NCBI RefSeq assembly: GCF_003855155.1
Contig: NZ_CP034073.1
Coordinates: 3,596,001-3,660,000, forward strand
Source: Shewanella psychromarinicola
GTDB lineage: Bacteria; Pseudomonadota; Gammaproteobacteria; Enterobacterales; Shewanellaceae
Length of the DNA: 64,000 nt
Direction: 5' to 3'
The position numbers were made by a program, and so were the translations under genes. Each line of letters opens with the position of its first letter. Position 1 is the first letter of the stretch. The notes under the pieces were generated by a model. The model saw only the letters and a list, made by a program, of their open reading frames with translations, did not search any database and was not told the DNA's origin. Shown here piece by piece: positions 35,367-43,603 of the stretch.

Positions 35367-36497
35367 CTACTTGTTCAACGAGATGATTTGGCCCACTGAC
35401 GCGTCAGCAGTCCCCGCCAATACATCTTGGTAAATCTCGTTAAGGTGGTCAATATCATGGGTATGGGCAATAGTGATGCTTGAACGACAAAACTCGATAT
35501 AGTGGAGTAATGACACGCTCATTTGCTTCATTGTTTCGCCTGCGCCCCAATCTAGACTGCGTTTTTTCAATTGTGTCGGGGCAAAAAAGAACGTCGGGGT
35601 TGCACCGGGTAAGTGGTTGATACTCATGGTGTCATTAACATCAATATCGCCATGTTGCGTCGCGCCAATTCGGCAGGAGTAACACAGTTGCTTGGCAAAA
35701 TGATGATGAATACTTGATAAGGTTGTTTTACCTCCAGCCATATCAACCAAAATCGAACTAACATTGGGGTCTAGGGTGGTTATTTCCTCGTAACTAATCA
35801 CCTTGGTATAACAGCCTAAGGACTCGACGAAGTGTCGGTTAGCGGTTGACGTTATACCAATGGCAGGACGCTCACCTCGTTGCTTAATCGTAAAGGCGAG
35901 GGCGATACTGGTTTTACTTGAGGCGCTGGTGATCAGGTATTGCTGAGCCCCAAAGTATTGATTATCAAACATGAAGTCGTCAACCAGCCAAGAGGTAGTA
36001 AATAACCCTCGCAACAAGATGTCATAGTCTTCATTTTTTTGTTGGTAAAAGGGATTTTCACTAACGCGATCAAATCTGCAATAAACAGGTGATAAACCTT
36101 CACGGCAAGGACTGACATCTGAAAATCCCGCTTTAGAGATGTTACCGGCCGTTATTTTTAGGTGGGTAGCCATAGGCATAAAGCCCCACACTCTTTCTCC
36201 TACTTTTATATGCTCGTTATTTGACGATACTACATCTGCATATCCCATAACCGGGAGTCGTCCCCATTGATGTGGATCATTGTCAGAAGGGAAGAATAGC
36301 CAATAGCCAAGTGACTCTCCGGTAATGCCATAGCTGATATTATTTGCCGTTAGGGCAAACTTATCGACGCGAAGTAATACTTCATTTTCTGCCAGTGGCT
36401 GCTCTATGTTGAGTGCCACAAACCGAGTTTTGTGTAAATTATTTTTAGCGACTTCAAATACAAGTGCTTGGTTGAGCGGAGCCTGAGATGTCGTCAT
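35367..36497 (-). CDS. DUF2855 family protein (medium-chain-reductase-like)
   Basis: A 376-residue protein of the DUF2855 family. The N-terminal half (VLLRVDKFALTANNISYG, WGRLPVMGYADVV, VGERVWGFMPMATH) follows the GroES-like part of medium-chain dehydrogenases. The nucleotide-binding half lacks the classical GxGxxG but has LITSASSKTSIALAF in its place. Function unknown. It lies between the BASS transporter operon and an epoxide-hydrolase-like gene, all on the minus strand. Confidence 0.85.
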   Translation of the reverse strand: MTTSQAPLNQALVFEVAKNNLHKTRFVALNIEQPLAENEVLLRVDKFALTANNISYGITGESLGYWLFFPSDNDPHQWGRLPVMGYADVVSSNNEHIKVGERVWGFMPMATHLKITAGNISKAGFSDVSPCREGLSPVYCRFDRVSENPFYQQKNEDYDILLRGLFTTSWLVDDFMFDNQYFGAQQYLITSASSKTSIALAFTIKQRGERPAIGITSTANRHFVESLGCYTKVISYEEITTLDPNVSSILVDMAGGKTTLSSIHHHFAKQLCYSCRIGATQHGDIDVNDTMSINHLPGATPTFFFAPTQLKKRSLDWGAGETMKQMSVSLLHYIEFCRSSITIAHTHDIDHLNEIYQDVLAGTADASVGQIISLNK

Positions 36498-36563
36498 AAA
36501 GAACCTTTTTAGTTATTGTTTTTGATTGATTACTGATTAATGTTTCTTTATTGGATACTGAAC

Positions 36564-36591
36564 ATTGGTTATTGGTTATTGGTTATTGGTT
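36564..36591. repeat. Heptamer tandem repeat ATTGGTT (four units)
   Basis: ATTGGTT occurs four times in a row and runs into the stop codon of the hydrolase gene at 36583. Slippage here could shift the end of that protein. Confidence 0.85.
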
Positions 36592-37548
36592 ACTGAGCAG
36601 TGGTTGATTAATAAATGCGTCGATGGCGCTATTCACTTCATCGGGTCGTTCATGTTGTAGCCAGTGGCTAGTGTTTGGGAAACGGATCAGGCTGCAATTG
36701 GGCACGTAATGGGTAATGTTATCGAAGTTCTCATTGACGAACGCTAGGTCTTGTTCTCCCCATAACACCAGTGTGGGGTGATTAATTCGAATGTTGGGTA
36801 TTTTTATGTCGGAGGTATTCTTTACCTGATTCGATTTGACTAAGTATTTATCATCGAACGCTTGTGGGCTGCCATTGTCTGAATGACTAGACGCTAATTG
36901 CGGCATGGCACGATAGTATTGCAACATGCCATTTATGGCACCTTGTTGACGCCACACTTGACGATATTGTGCTCGTCGTTCATCGGTAAATACATCGGCT
37001 TTTGAACTGACCATGATCTTCTCAATCAGGTAGCGATAGTCATTGTTTGATAACAGTGATTCTCCAGAAACACTAATTAACTGATGAATATAAGCACTTT
37101 TTTGACGTTGAATAGGGTTATTAATCATCTCCCGAGTAAAGGTACTTGGATGCGCCGCATTGAGAATAATCAGTTTGCTGATTAACTGCGGATGAAAAGC
37201 CGCTAATGGCCAAGCGATAGCGCCGCCCCAATCATGGGCAACGAGGATGACGGATTGGCAAGGGCTAATAGCAGCAATAAATTTAGCCATAAACGCAATC
37301 AAATTGGGCACAGCATAAAAGCTAATCTCAGTCGGTTTATCACTTAAGTTATATCCGGGTAAGTCAGGCGCAACAACACGATAATGGGTTGAGAAATAGT
37401 CTAATTGCTTATGCCATGCGCCCCAATACTCAGGGAAACCATGTAGAAAAACGATGGTCGATAGTGATTTTTCATCTGATTTATAAGCAGATTCAACATA
37501 ATGAATTTTGACGTCATCCACTAAGGTATATTTATGCGCTAGTGCCAT
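36583..37548 (-). CDS. Alpha/beta hydrolase, epoxide-hydrolase-like
   Basis: A 321-residue hydrolase. I start at the ATG at 37548 (MALAHKYTL); the frame could also begin with a TTG two codons earlier. HGFPEYWGAWHKQ is the epoxide-hydrolase form of the oxyanion motif and the nucleophile is an Asp (HDWGGAIAW, about residue 106), not Ser. The acid and His are in WGEQDLAF and NTSHWLQHE. This points to an epoxide hydrolase or haloacetate dehalogenase. The C-terminus ends inside an ATTGGTT repeat. Confidence 0.85.
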   Translation of the reverse strand: MALAHKYTLVDDVKIHYVESAYKSDEKSLSTIVFLHGFPEYWGAWHKQLDYFSTHYRVVAPDLPGYNLSDKPTEISFYAVPNLIAFMAKFIAAISPCQSVILVAHDWGGAIAWPLAAFHPQLISKLIILNAAHPSTFTREMINNPIQRQKSAYIHQLISVSGESLLSNNDYRYLIEKIMVSSKADVFTDERRAQYRQVWRQQGAINGMLQYYRAMPQLASSHSDNGSPQAFDDKYLVKSNQVKNTSDIKIPNIRINHPTLVLWGEQDLAFVNENFDNITHYVPNCSLIRFPNTSHWLQHERPDEVNSAIDAFINQPLLSNQ

Positions 37549-37583
37549 ATTCAATCTTATTATTTTATGTTTCTAGTGATCGA

Positions 37584-38246
37584 TTAATCAAAAAATGCTA
37601 CGGCATTATCTATCGGTTCACGATCGGTTTTGGTGCTATTTACTGCCTCGTTTTCATCGGCATAACCAAACGACATACCAAATAAAATTCCGCGACCATC
37701 TGGCAGGTTTAATATTTGTCTTACTGGATCGGGGAATTGCCCAAGTGCGCCTTGCATGCAATTTGAAAGTCCATGTTCTGCCATGAGTAGTGACAGTGTT
37801 TGGGCATAAATGCCTAAATCGACTGCGCCCATAATGTCTAGGTATTTATCCATAGTGAAAAATACCGCATGTGGCGCATCAAAAAATTGCCAGTTACGTA
37901 TCATCGCCATTTGTCGGGCTTTTTTGTCTTCTCGTGCCACGCCTATTGCGCTGTATAACGCATTAGCTGAGCCAAATTGGCGCTCACGATGAACGCCTTG
38001 ATATTGAGGTAACCAATTGAAATCTGGATTTGGTGATGCGCCACTCATGAGGGTTTCCATGAACTGTAGTTTCAATTTATCTTTGGTTGCCCCAGACACC
38101 ACACAAGTTTGCCAAGGTTGTACATTGCAATTTGAAGGGGAGAGTTGTGCACTGGAGAAAATGTGCTTTAAGGTTTCGTTTGGTACGGGTTTATCAAGAA
38201 ATGCTCGCACTGAAGCACGGTTTTGTAATATTGATTCTATAGTCAT
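37584..38246 (-). CDS. Nitroreductase family protein
   Basis: A 220-residue FMN-dependent oxidoreductase. The start RASVRAFLDKPVPNETL and SPSNCNVQPWQ are the FMN-binding part, and GLSNCMQGALGQFPDPVR and FGMSFGYADENEAVN complete the fold. It reduces nitro groups, quinones or similar compounds with NAD(P)H. It is 35 bases upstream of the hydrolase gene in a minus-strand group (nitroreductase, hydrolase, DUF2855). No specific substrate can be given. Confidence 0.88.
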   Translation of the reverse strand: MTIESILQNRASVRAFLDKPVPNETLKHIFSSAQLSPSNCNVQPWQTCVVSGATKDKLKLQFMETLMSGASPNPDFNWLPQYQGVHRERQFGSANALYSAIGVAREDKKARQMAMIRNWQFFDAPHAVFFTMDKYLDIMGAVDLGIYAQTLSLLMAEHGLSNCMQGALGQFPDPVRQILNLPDGRGILFGMSFGYADENEAVNSTKTDREPIDNAVAFFD

Positions 38247-38424
38247 ATTGAAAACTCTTATTATGTGAATTCGGCTCTGAGATTAAATTTATATCTTCAA
38301 TCGCAATATAAATCAGTTATTGGTTGTAAACGCTGCTGAAAATAAAGTTTATAGCGACAACCTTTAGCGACAGTCTGTAGTGAAAATAAGGGTTAGTTAC
38401 CGTCACTACAAACTCTTTAGTTAG

Positions 38425-40875
38425 TTAAAACTGGTACGAAATGTTTGCACCAAATGTACGCGGTTGGTTCGGATAACCATTGAAACTACCTGCTTGGATC
38501 GGTGGTGGGAAAGCCGACAGTAGGTACTCATCATTGGTTAAGTTACGTACCCAAAGTTGTAGATTGACGCCATTATCAAATGCTAATCCTGCACTCGCAT
38601 TGAAGCTATTCACTTCACGCGTTAATGACTCTGGGGTGTTTTCGGCTAATTTGACATCACTTTCGTAAATATAATCGGTACGAACATAGCCATCTGCGCC
38701 GTTAAATACTTCAAAGTTATAAACAATACCGGCGGTGATGCTGACTTCATGAATACCGGCCGGTTTCTCGCCCGATAAATCGACAGGACCATCAAGGCCA
38801 GATGCCCCTTCAAATGAATCATAAACAGGATCAAGGAAGGTACCGGCTAAGGTAAACGACCAATCTTGAGTTAAATTGTAGATAGAGTCGAACTCAAGAC
38901 CTTGGGTACTTTGTTGACCGGCATTGGCCAGTACATAACCGGTGCCAATGAAGATAGATGATTGAAACCCTTCAATAGTTTGATCAAACAAGGTGGCGCT
39001 AAATGATCCATTTTCAAATTGGGTTTTAATACCAATTTCATACACCATCGCTTCTTCGGGTGATGCATAGCGTCCACCATAAACCTGATTTGGCAATGCT
39101 AAGCCCGCACTTTCTAATGCCTCTTTATCCGAGGCAAAAGGGCTTGAATAACGCGATAAATTCCAAGATGTTGCTTTAAACCCCGTTGCTGCTGTGGCAA
39201 ATACATTGATATTGTCATTAATTTCGTAGGCTAAGCGCAGTGACCAGGTTGTTTTGCTATCATCTGATTCATGGTTCTCTACCGCATTAGGCAACCCCAG
39301 CATTGGCGGTAAAAACTGCAAGCTCTTGATAACAGGTACTGCGGGGGCAAGCTGTGGAATGCTACCAATAGGCACGCCAAATAATGTGGGTACCGTATCT
39401 AAATCAAGGGCAGAAAGCACATCGGTATGGTTTTGTGAAATGGTGACGTCTTTCTTATCGTTAGTATAACTGACACCAAAAATCGCAGTGAAGTCGTCAG
39501 TAATATGATAATCAAAGCTAGCAAAAAGCGAGTAAGCATCATTTTGTTGATCAAATTCTGAGCTTACTGCTGAATCATTGGAGAAAAAGGTACCGGGTTC
39601 AAGACCATAAACACCTTCTACACCTCCTAATAACCCGGGGGCGCCGCCCGCGGCCATAAGCACATCGAAGTAATTTCTAATATCATTTCCATAATATAAA
39701 GTATCACCCGTGATGACTTCTTCATTGAAAACATAGGCGCCAAACATCCATTCTAAATCACGCTCACCGGTAGACGTTAAGCGAAACTCTTGGGTTATGG
39801 TTTTAATATCTGTATAACCACCTTCATTTAAAATATCTAAAGAGGTGTAATCTACGTCATTGATAAAATCAGAATCATTTTTACGCAGCGCACTGATAGA
39901 AGTGAATGAGTATCCATCAAAATCAATGTCTATTTGCAAGGATACGCCGCCATCTTTAACATTATTATCTGGATCAGAGTTGAGTGCCGATTGATAAGAA
40001 AATGAATCATTTTCATCAATAACAATCCCACCTAAGGCACGAACCGCGGCAGTTGTAGGCCCGTTTATGGCGTCTTCTACAGAACAACACGCTTCTTGAA
40101 TTTTGCTATAGTCGGCAATAAAGCGAAATTTAATGTCTTCTGTTGGTTGATACAGTGCTTGGCCTCGAACATTCCAACGGTCACGATCATTGACGTCATT
40201 TAATCCAACCACACTTTCGGTATAGCCATCTCGGGTGTTAACTCCGCCAGAAAAACTGAACGCTAAATTATCGGTTATGCCATTGGTGTAATAACCTTTT
40301 ATCTCTTGTTGATTATAATTTCCAACACCGACTTCAATCTTACCTTCTTGCTCATATGAAGGCTCTCTGGTCGTGACACTGATAACCCCTGCGGAAGCAT
40401 TTTTACCGAACAAGGTACTTTGTGGACCACTTAATACTTCAATTTGTTGCAGTCTTGGTAAATCACCTATCTGAGATGCCGCGCGGGAGCGATAAACTCC
40501 GTCGATAAATACGCCAACGGAAGGTTCAATACCGGTATTGTTGGTGCCATTACCAAAACCACGGATAGCAAAGTTAGTGTTAGTAGAACGTTGTAGCGGT
40601 GTCACACGTAAAGTAGGTACAAGAGTTTGTAAATCAGTGATATCCATTACTTTGGCTTGTTCTATCGCTTTACTACTCACCACAGTAATGGCCACAGGAG
40701 ATTCCTGTAATCCTTTTGCGCGTTTAGACGCGGTTACAACGATTCTTTCAATACTGCCATCATATGTTTCGTTAGTTGATTTTTCTTCTTCAGCGTAAGC
40801 AGTTGAACCCAGCACGCCCATAACGGCAAATGCGAGTAAAGAATGTTTAAATATTTTTGAGTTATTATTATTCAT
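38425..40875 (-). CDS. TonB-dependent receptor
   Basis: An 816-residue outer-membrane receptor. Residues 1-28 are a signal peptide ending near STAYAEE. A TonB-box-like RIVVTASKR is followed by the plug domain (VAITVVSSKAIEQAK, AIRGFGNGTNNTG, IEVLSGPQSTLFGKNASAGVI) and a 22-strand barrel ending GANISYQF, with the terminal Phe typical of barrel proteins. It should bring a large or hydrophobic nutrient into the periplasm. It is divergent from the large ACAD at 41471 and probably shares its control region, which fits uptake of the cluster's substrate. Confidence 0.93.
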   Translation of the reverse strand: MNNNNSKIFKHSLLAFAVMGVLGSTAYAEEEKSTNETYDGSIERIVVTASKRAKGLQESPVAITVVSSKAIEQAKVMDITDLQTLVPTLRVTPLQRSTNTNFAIRGFGNGTNNTGIEPSVGVFIDGVYRSRAASQIGDLPRLQQIEVLSGPQSTLFGKNASAGVISVTTREPSYEQEGKIEVGVGNYNQQEIKGYYTNGITDNLAFSFSGGVNTRDGYTESVVGLNDVNDRDRWNVRGQALYQPTEDIKFRFIADYSKIQEACCSVEDAINGPTTAAVRALGGIVIDENDSFSYQSALNSDPDNNVKDGGVSLQIDIDFDGYSFTSISALRKNDSDFINDVDYTSLDILNEGGYTDIKTITQEFRLTSTGERDLEWMFGAYVFNEEVITGDTLYYGNDIRNYFDVLMAAGGAPGLLGGVEGVYGLEPGTFFSNDSAVSSEFDQQNDAYSLFASFDYHITDDFTAIFGVSYTNDKKDVTISQNHTDVLSALDLDTVPTLFGVPIGSIPQLAPAVPVIKSLQFLPPMLGLPNAVENHESDDSKTTWSLRLAYEINDNINVFATAATGFKATSWNLSRYSSPFASDKEALESAGLALPNQVYGGRYASPEEAMVYEIGIKTQFENGSFSATLFDQTIEGFQSSIFIGTGYVLANAGQQSTQGLEFDSIYNLTQDWSFTLAGTFLDPVYDSFEGASGLDGPVDLSGEKPAGIHEVSITAGIVYNFEVFNGADGYVRTDYIYESDVKLAENTPESLTREVNSFNASAGLAFDNGVNLQLWVRNLTNDEYLLSAFPPPIQAGSFNGYPNQPRTFGANISYQF

Positions 40876-41300
40876 TTATTTCCCCAGATAAATACTAATT
40901 GTTATCAAATAATCTAGCCAATACATTGATTTACATTAAATATGTATGATGCTTAAGCATTGTTATTGTTAACCTGTAAATTGACAGTTTTGTAAAATCA
41001 GCGTGATTCAATAACAGCAAGGGGGATCATCAGTATTTAATTTTCAATCTTGAAAATCTTTCCTGAAAATAAAAACGACCACTTATAGTGAACAATTAAC
41101 CGCCAAATCATGCTAGGGGGTGTTTTAAAATTAAACCAATCAATTGTTTTAATAAGCAACTATTCATATAAAGAATAATGCAGTGATAATTACTGTTTTA
41201 GCGTCATAACCACATTCCCTTATTTATCTTTTTCGCATTAGGCTTGGCTAATGTAAAAGGTAAGCATCGACATCGGGTTAATAATGCTTTATAAATAACC
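40876..41300. other. Control region between TonB receptor and ACAD, upper part
   Basis: AT-rich, without ORFs. It contains AACTATTCAT at 41158-41167, ten bases of the core of elements A and B, but without the flanking inverted pair. The promoters of both divergent genes must lie here or in the following stretch. Confidence 0.4.
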
Positions 41301-41334
41301 ATTCAAACGAGTGTATGATTCAAACGAATGTATA
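41301..41334 (+). promoter_or_regulatory. Two 17-bp direct repeats, candidate operator of the ACAD gene
   Basis: ATTCAAACGAGTGTATG (41301-41317) is followed at once by ATTCAAACGAATGTATA (41318-41334). Each half is itself close to a palindrome around AAAC (ATTC-AAAC-GAAT in the second). It stands 137 bases before the ACAD start. TTCAAACG resembles half-sites recognised by the fatty-acid regulator PsrA, but the match is partial. Confidence 0.5.
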
Positions 41335-41470
41335 CATATAATTATTATGCATTTGGATAATACTTTCAGTTCACATAACATTGTAGCTAGTAAATATTGT
41401 GTGTTTGAACAAATACAACAAATAGACTGTTAACCTTTTTTACTCTTAGAAATTTTTTTGGAGAGCCACA

Positions 41471-43267
41471 ATGCCTGATTACAAAGCCCCTATTCGTGAT
41501 GTTAAATTTGTTATGCAAGAGCTACTAGAATGTGAGACCCACTATCAACATTTGGGTTACCAAGATGCCAGCCTTGATATGGTTGATGCGATAATCGCTG
41601 AAGCTGCAAAATTGACAGAACAGGTCGTTGCGCCTTTAAATCAAATCGGCGATCAACAAGGGTGTACGTGGAATGATGGTGTAGTGACGACACCCGACGG
41701 ATTTAAAGAAGCGTACGCTAAGTATGTTGAAGGTGGCTGGCCGACGTTATCTCAGTCTGAAGAATTTGGTGGTCAAGGTTTACCTCATTCATTAAATATT
41801 AGTATTGCTGAGCTATTTTCCAGTGCCAACCATAGTTTTGCCATGTATCCAGGATTAAGTCATGGCGCATTAGCGACAATTGAAGCTCACGGCACAGAAT
41901 CGCAAAAACAACAATTTATGCCAAAGCTTGTTGAAGGCAAATGGACTGGAACAATGTGCTTAACTGAACCACATTGTGGTACAGATTTAGGCATGTTAAG
42001 CACAAAAGCAGAACCCAATGACGATGGCAGTTATTCGTTAACGGGGACTAAAATCTTTATTTCAGCCGGTGAGCACGATCTGTCTGACAATATCGTTCAT
42101 ATCGTAATTGCCCGTGTACCAGGTGCGCCTGAAGGCAATAAAGGCATATCGTTATTTATCGTACCTAAATTCAATGTCAATGATGACGGCACTATTTCAG
42201 ATAGAAATGGGGTAAGTTGTGGTTCAATTGAACACAAAATGGGTATCAATGGTAATGCCACCTGTGTGATTAATTTTGATGGCGCTAAAGGACATTTGAT
42301 TGGTGAACCCAATCGTGGCCTTAAATGCATGTTCACCTTTATGAATGCGGCTCGGATCGGTGTTGCCAGTGAAGGCGTTGCCGCTGCTGAAGCATCATTT
42401 CAAGGTGCATTAGCTTACGCAAAAGACCGCCTACAGATGCGTTCTATCAGTGGCGTTAAAAACCCTAATGGTCCTGCTGATCCGATTATTGTTCACCCAG
42501 ATGTGCGCAGAATGTTATTAACTCAGAAGTCTATCGCTGAAGGTGGACGTGCGTTAATTTCATATTTGGCCCAGCTGGTTGATATCGGTCATGCTGAAAA
42601 AGATGAAGCAGTAAAAGCCGATGCCGAAACAAAGCTCGCGTTATTAACACCGATTGCAAAAGCTTTTCTTTCAGAATTAGGCTTTGAGTGTACCAGCCAC
42701 GGAGTGCAGATCCTTGGTGGCCATGGCTTTATCAAAGAGTGGGGCATGGAACAGTTAATGCGCGATACCAAAATTAGCTGTTTATATGAAGGCACAACCG
42801 GTATTCAAGCATTAGATTTACTGGCGCGTAAAATTATTGGTACCCAGGGCGAAGTGTTAAAGCCATTCTCTAAAGATGTCACTGTATTCTGCCAACAAAA
42901 TATGGATAACCCTGCGATGGCAGAGTTTATTCAACCTATTATGGCTTATGCAAAAGAGTGGCATGAACTTACCGTCACCATTGGTGCTAAAGCGATGAAG
43001 AACCCTGATGAAATCGGTGGCGCTTCAGTTGATTATTTAATGTATGCGGGCTACGTTACGTTAGCGTTTTTCTGGGCCAAAATGGCAAAGGTTGCTCAAG
43101 ATAAGCTTGCCGCCGGCACAACAGAAACGGCGTTTTATGAAGCGAAAATAAAAACTGCCCAGTTTTATATCCAACGTATGTTACCAAGAGCAAAAGGCCA
43201 CGCAGCCTGTATTCAAAACGGTGTCGATTCAATGATGGCATTAAGCAGCGAAGATTTTGCTTTTTAA
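41471..43267 (+). CDS. Acyl-CoA dehydrogenase with extra C-terminal domain (DmdC-type, ~600 residues)
   Basis: A 598-residue ACAD, paralogous to the one at 14403. MCLTEPHCGTDLGML, SGTKIFISAGEHDLSDNIVH equivalents and CLYEGTTGIQALDLLARK (catalytic Glu) are visible; the C-terminal ~120 residues form the extra domain of this subfamily. It makes the 2-enoyl-CoA from an acyl-CoA. GGAGAG precedes the ATG by 6 bases. It is monocistronic, ends at the terminator at 43368, and diverges from the TonB receptor, suggesting coordinated induction. Confidence 0.92.
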   Translation: MPDYKAPIRDVKFVMQELLECETHYQHLGYQDASLDMVDAIIAEAAKLTEQVVAPLNQIGDQQGCTWNDGVVTTPDGFKEAYAKYVEGGWPTLSQSEEFGGQGLPHSLNISIAELFSSANHSFAMYPGLSHGALATIEAHGTESQKQQFMPKLVEGKWTGTMCLTEPHCGTDLGMLSTKAEPNDDGSYSLTGTKIFISAGEHDLSDNIVHIVIARVPGAPEGNKGISLFIVPKFNVNDDGTISDRNGVSCGSIEHKMGINGNATCVINFDGAKGHLIGEPNRGLKCMFTFMNAARIGVASEGVAAAEASFQGALAYAKDRLQMRSISGVKNPNGPADPIIVHPDVRRMLLTQKSIAEGGRALISYLAQLVDIGHAEKDEAVKADAETKLALLTPIAKAFLSELGFECTSHGVQILGGHGFIKEWGMEQLMRDTKISCLYEGTTGIQALDLLARKIIGTQGEVLKPFSKDVTVFCQQNMDNPAMAEFIQPIMAYAKEWHELTVTIGAKAMKNPDEIGGASVDYLMYAGYVTLAFFWAKMAKVAQDKLAAGTTETAFYEAKIKTAQFYIQRMLPRAKGHAACIQNGVDSMMALSSEDFAF

Positions 43268-43367
43268 ATTAGTGCTAGATTTTAGGATTGAGTCTACATT
43301 AGCTTAGCCGTTGATGGCTTGCAAAAGTGACTAAGTCTTTTAAGTCGATGGCCTATAATCAGAGTCT

Positions 43368-43400
43368 AAAAGCCGTAACCTTATGCGTTGCGGCTTTTTT
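43368..43400 (+). terminator. Rho-independent terminator after the ACAD gene
   Basis: AAAAGCCGTAAC (43368-43379) pairs with GTTGCGGCTTTTTT (43387-43400) with one mismatch, and T6 follows. It is about 100 bases beyond the stop codon. The rest of the 43268-43603 spacer shows nothing further. Confidence 0.85.
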
Positions 43401-43603
43401 ATTTGTAACGAGACAATAATACGATAGACATTGATGTGACAATTGGCGCTGCAAGCTGCTGTTTAATATAAATTTATATCCTAACGCTTGGTTAGCAAAC
43501 TGCTTGATTTAGGGCGTGTCGCTTGGCCGTAAAATTCGGGTATACTGATTACTTCATCGTCATTTTATAGCCATTCTATAAAAATAAAAAAGGGATTAAG
43601 CCG

